From a bacterium (lineage in GTDB: Bacteria; Patescibacteriota; Patescibacteriia; Magasanikbacterales; GWA2-37-8): DNA of 6,955 nucleotides. A program made the translations under genes and the position numbers. Under the pieces are notes generated by a model. It saw only the letters and a list, made by a program, of their open reading frames with translations. It searched no databases and was not told the DNA's origin. The DNA is taken from positions 1 to 6,955 of the forward strand of contig JAJYIJ010000028.1 of the NCBI GenBank assembly GCA_021790135.1, in the 5' to 3' direction. Below, piece after piece: positions 5,125 to 6,955 of this stretch (the first letter of the stretch is position 1; each line of letters begins with the position of its first letter).

Positions 5125-5150
5125 TAGCATATTTATTAGTTTTGAGCCAA
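5121..5150 (-). promoter_or_regulatory. Promoter of the lipoprotein gene
   Basis: Read on the minus strand, TTGGCT (5150-5145) and TATAGT (5126-5121) are separated by 18 bp. A TGC in front of the -10 box makes it an extended -10. The start would fall near 5114, giving a leader of about 38 bases. Confidence 0.65.
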
Positions 5151-5209
5151 TTTTCGTATTTCAGACAAGGTCTGGCGGTGATGAAGTGGGCGGGGAGTGG
5201 ATAAGGCAC

Positions 5210-5238
5210 TTGTCAAAAAAAGAAAAATGAAGTAAACT
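5210..5238 (+). promoter_or_regulatory. secD promoter
   Basis: TTGTCA (5210-5215) and TAAACT (5233-5238) are spaced by exactly 17 bp. The predicted start near 5245 gives a leader of about 20 pyrimidine-rich bases without a Shine-Dalgarno sequence. No other ATG competes with 5265. Confidence 0.68.
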
Positions 5239-5264
5239 CTCCAAACATTATCTTCTCTGTTTCT

Positions 5265-6955
5265 ATGCGGAATCGAACAAGTTTTACCCAACGTATTCCT
5301 AGTCCAAGACAGGTCCGGACAACCTTTGTTGCCATTATTCTTTTGACCCTTTTTTGTTTTTTGGCTGTCTGGCCGACGCCGGTTAATCGAGCAATTGATT
5401 GGGTGAACGCAAAAGCAAATATTGGCGTGCCGCATATTCCGGACCGCCCTTTTAGTTTAGGTCTTGATTTAAAAGGTGGCGCTAATTTGATTTACCAGGC
5501 TGATACGAACAATATTGCGCCAGCTGATCAGGCAAGCGCTGTGGAAGGCGTGCGTGATGTCATCGAACGCCGGGTGCGCGGAGGTCTAGGGGTTGCCGAA
5601 CCGATCGTCCAAACGACGCGCGTCGGCAGTAGCTATCGCATTATCGTTGAATTGCCTGGAATCACGAATGTCCAACAGGCCATTAATATGATCGGGGCGA
5701 CGCCCGTTTTAGCCTTCAAGGAACCCAATACTGCTCCGGCTCCGATCCTTAGTCCGGCCCAGCAGGACCAATTGAATACCTTTATTGCCGATGCTTTGAA
5801 AAAAGCCAAGTCTGTCGTGACTGCCCTTCAAAAAGGGACACCTTTCACTCAGGCTGTCACAACCTATTCTCAAGATACTGCCACGAGCACCAACCAGACT
5901 ACTGGCGATATGGGTTTTATTGATGATACGGCCTATCCTGAAATTTATGCTTGGGCCAAATCACATACTGTCGGCCAACTCAGCACCGCTCCAATTCAGG
6001 GTCCGGATGGCTATAGCGTTGTGAAACTTTTGGCAGAAAAACCGGGTGATAAAGAAGTGGATGCGGAACATATCTTGATTTGTTATCAAGGCGCACAGGG
6101 CTGTACCTCAACCGACACCAAGGATCAAGCCTGGCAAAAGATTAACCAATTAAAGAAAGAAGTAACGGCGCAGAATTTTAGTGCCTACGCCAAAAAATAT
6201 TCCACTGATCCGACCGCAGCGCAAAATGGCGGTGACTTGGGCTTTTTCAAACAGGGCACGATGGTTCCAGCTTTTGAACAGGCGATTTGGGATGTTCCCG
6301 TTGGTACTATTGTCGGGCCAATCGAAACGCAGTTTGGTTATCACCTTATTTATAAAAAAGCCGAACAAACGCCAAAGGTTTATGATGTGGCGCGAGTGCT
6401 CATCAAAACAGAAACGGCTTCGGATATTCTCCCGCCGGCTCCAGAGTGGCGTGATACCGGTCTTTCCGGCAAACAGTTGCAGCGGGCCGAAGTAACACAG
6501 GATTCACAAACCGGTGCCGTAGAGGTGAGTCTACAGTTTAATTCCGACGGTGCCAAACTTTTCTCGGATATTACCACGCGCGATGTTGGCAAACCAATCG
6601 CAATTTTCCTTGACGGTCAGCCAATCAGCACGCCGCGCGTGAGTGAACCGATTACCGATGGTAGCGCGGTCATTACTGGCAATTTTACTTTCCCTGAGGC
6701 GAAATTGTTGGCACAGCGTCTTAATTCAGGTGCCTTGCCAGTGCCGGTTGAACTTTTGAGTCAACAAACTGTTGATGCCACCTTAGGTGCTGATTCACTC
6801 GCAAAAAGTTTTGAGGCTGGTTTGGCGGGTCTGATTTTGGTCATGATTTTCATGACGATTTATTATCGTCTGTCTGGTTTGTTGTCGGTTATTTCGCTTG
6901 GCATTTACGCCGTGCTTAACTTGGCTATTTTCAAGCTGCTCGGTGTAACGCTCAC
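5265..6955 (+). CDS. secD: Protein-export subunit SecD with two inserted parvulin-like domains, 3' truncated
   Basis: The frame is open from the ATG at 5265 to the window end (563 residues visible). SecD, with SecF, uses the proton gradient to help pull proteins out of SecYEG. A first membrane helix lies at about 20-37. The SecD hallmark GLDLKGG is at 66-72, a P1-type segment runs to about 154, and SecD resumes with WRDTGLSGKQLQRAEV (395-410), GKPIAIFLDGQPIS (442-455), ITGNFTFPEAKLLAQRLNSGALP (470-492) and the next helices from about 517. Between them, at about 155-393, is a 240-residue insert. Residues 265-367 form a full PpiC/parvulin domain (AEHILI, YSTDP, GGDLGFF, MVPAFEQA, TQFGYHLI). Residues 165-263 are a degenerate copy (YSQD, GDMGFID, PDGYSVVKLL) lacking the first strand. 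Parvulins are prolyl isomerases, so this SecD may fold clients as they leave the channel. The remaining transmembrane part, and secF, would lie beyond the window. Confidence 0.95.
   Translation, partial: MRNRTSFTQRIPSPRQVRTTFVAIILLTLFCFLAVWPTPVNRAIDWVNAKANIGVPHIPDRPFSLGLDLKGGANLIYQADTNNIAPADQASAVEGVRDVIERRVRGGLGVAEPIVQTTRVGSSYRIIVELPGITNVQQAINMIGATPVLAFKEPNTAPAPILSPAQQDQLNTFIADALKKAKSVVTALQKGTPFTQAVTTYSQDTATSTNQTTGDMGFIDDTAYPEIYAWAKSHTVGQLSTAPIQGPDGYSVVKLLAEKPGDKEVDAEHILICYQGAQGCTSTDTKDQAWQKINQLKKEVTAQNFSAYAKKYSTDPTAAQNGGDLGFFKQGTMVPAFEQAIWDVPVGTIVGPIETQFGYHLIYKKAEQTPKVYDVARVLIKTETASDILPPAPEWRDTGLSGKQLQRAEVTQDSQTGAVEVSLQFNSDGAKLFSDITTRDVGKPIAIFLDGQPISTPRVSEPITDGSAVITGNFTFPEAKLLAQRLNSGALPVPVELLSQQTVDATLGADSLAKSFEAGLAGLILVMIFMTIYYRLSGLLSVISLGIYAVLNLAIFKLLGVTL

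Noticed and set aside
5136..5435. Minus-strand frame opposite the secD start
   Set aside because: It is a shadow of the secD N-terminus and its promoter region and shows no domain or initiation signal.

Overview
The window looks like a piece of a bacterial chromosome from the Candidate Phyla Radiation (Patescibacteria, Parcubacteria-like). This placement is inferred, not proven. It rests on compact genes on a mostly AT-rich background, on the absence of clear Shine-Dalgarno sequences before any start, and on a SecD protein carrying parvulin-type prolyl isomerase domains, an architecture I associate with this group from memory. TGA is read as a normal stop (end of the papain-like gene at 2003), which argues against the lineages that recode TGA.

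Left part, 1-2315: a phage-like late module on the + strand. It holds the 3' end of a long glycine-rich protein of tail-fibre or surface-adhesin type (1-837). Next is a papain-fold cysteine peptidase fused to a C-terminal peptidoglycan-binding domain (849-2003), then a small holin-like membrane protein whose ATG overlaps the peptidase stop (2000-2263). A strong intrinsic terminator closes the module (2285-2315). Peptidase plus holin reads as a lysis cassette: the peptidase has no signal peptide and would need a membrane pore to reach the wall.

Middle part, 2327-4318: a membrane-anchored protein of unknown function with its own promoter (2387-2974). It is followed by a 185-base structured intergenic region whose last element is a 14-bp terminator-like hairpin with seven Ts abutting the next start codon. 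Then come a complete tyrosine recombinase (3160-4071) and a 59-residue helix-turn-helix protein (4139-4318) with its own promoter and a candidate operator made of two direct repeats. Lysis genes, recombinase and small regulator together suggest one end of a prophage or related integrative element.

Right part, 4319-6955: probably chromosomal. A 209-base spacer holds a 59-base hairpin and a bidirectional terminator. A putative lipoprotein runs leftward (4528-5076) and secD runs rightward off the window (5265 onward), from divergent promoters. The sequence here is visibly richer in GC than the recombinase gene, so the element boundary may lie between about 4072 and 4530.

The most striking items are the SecD with two parvulin-like modules inserted in its extracytoplasmic domain, the papain-type candidate endolysin, and the structured region in front of the recombinase. 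I see no tRNA, rRNA, CRISPR array or insertion sequence.
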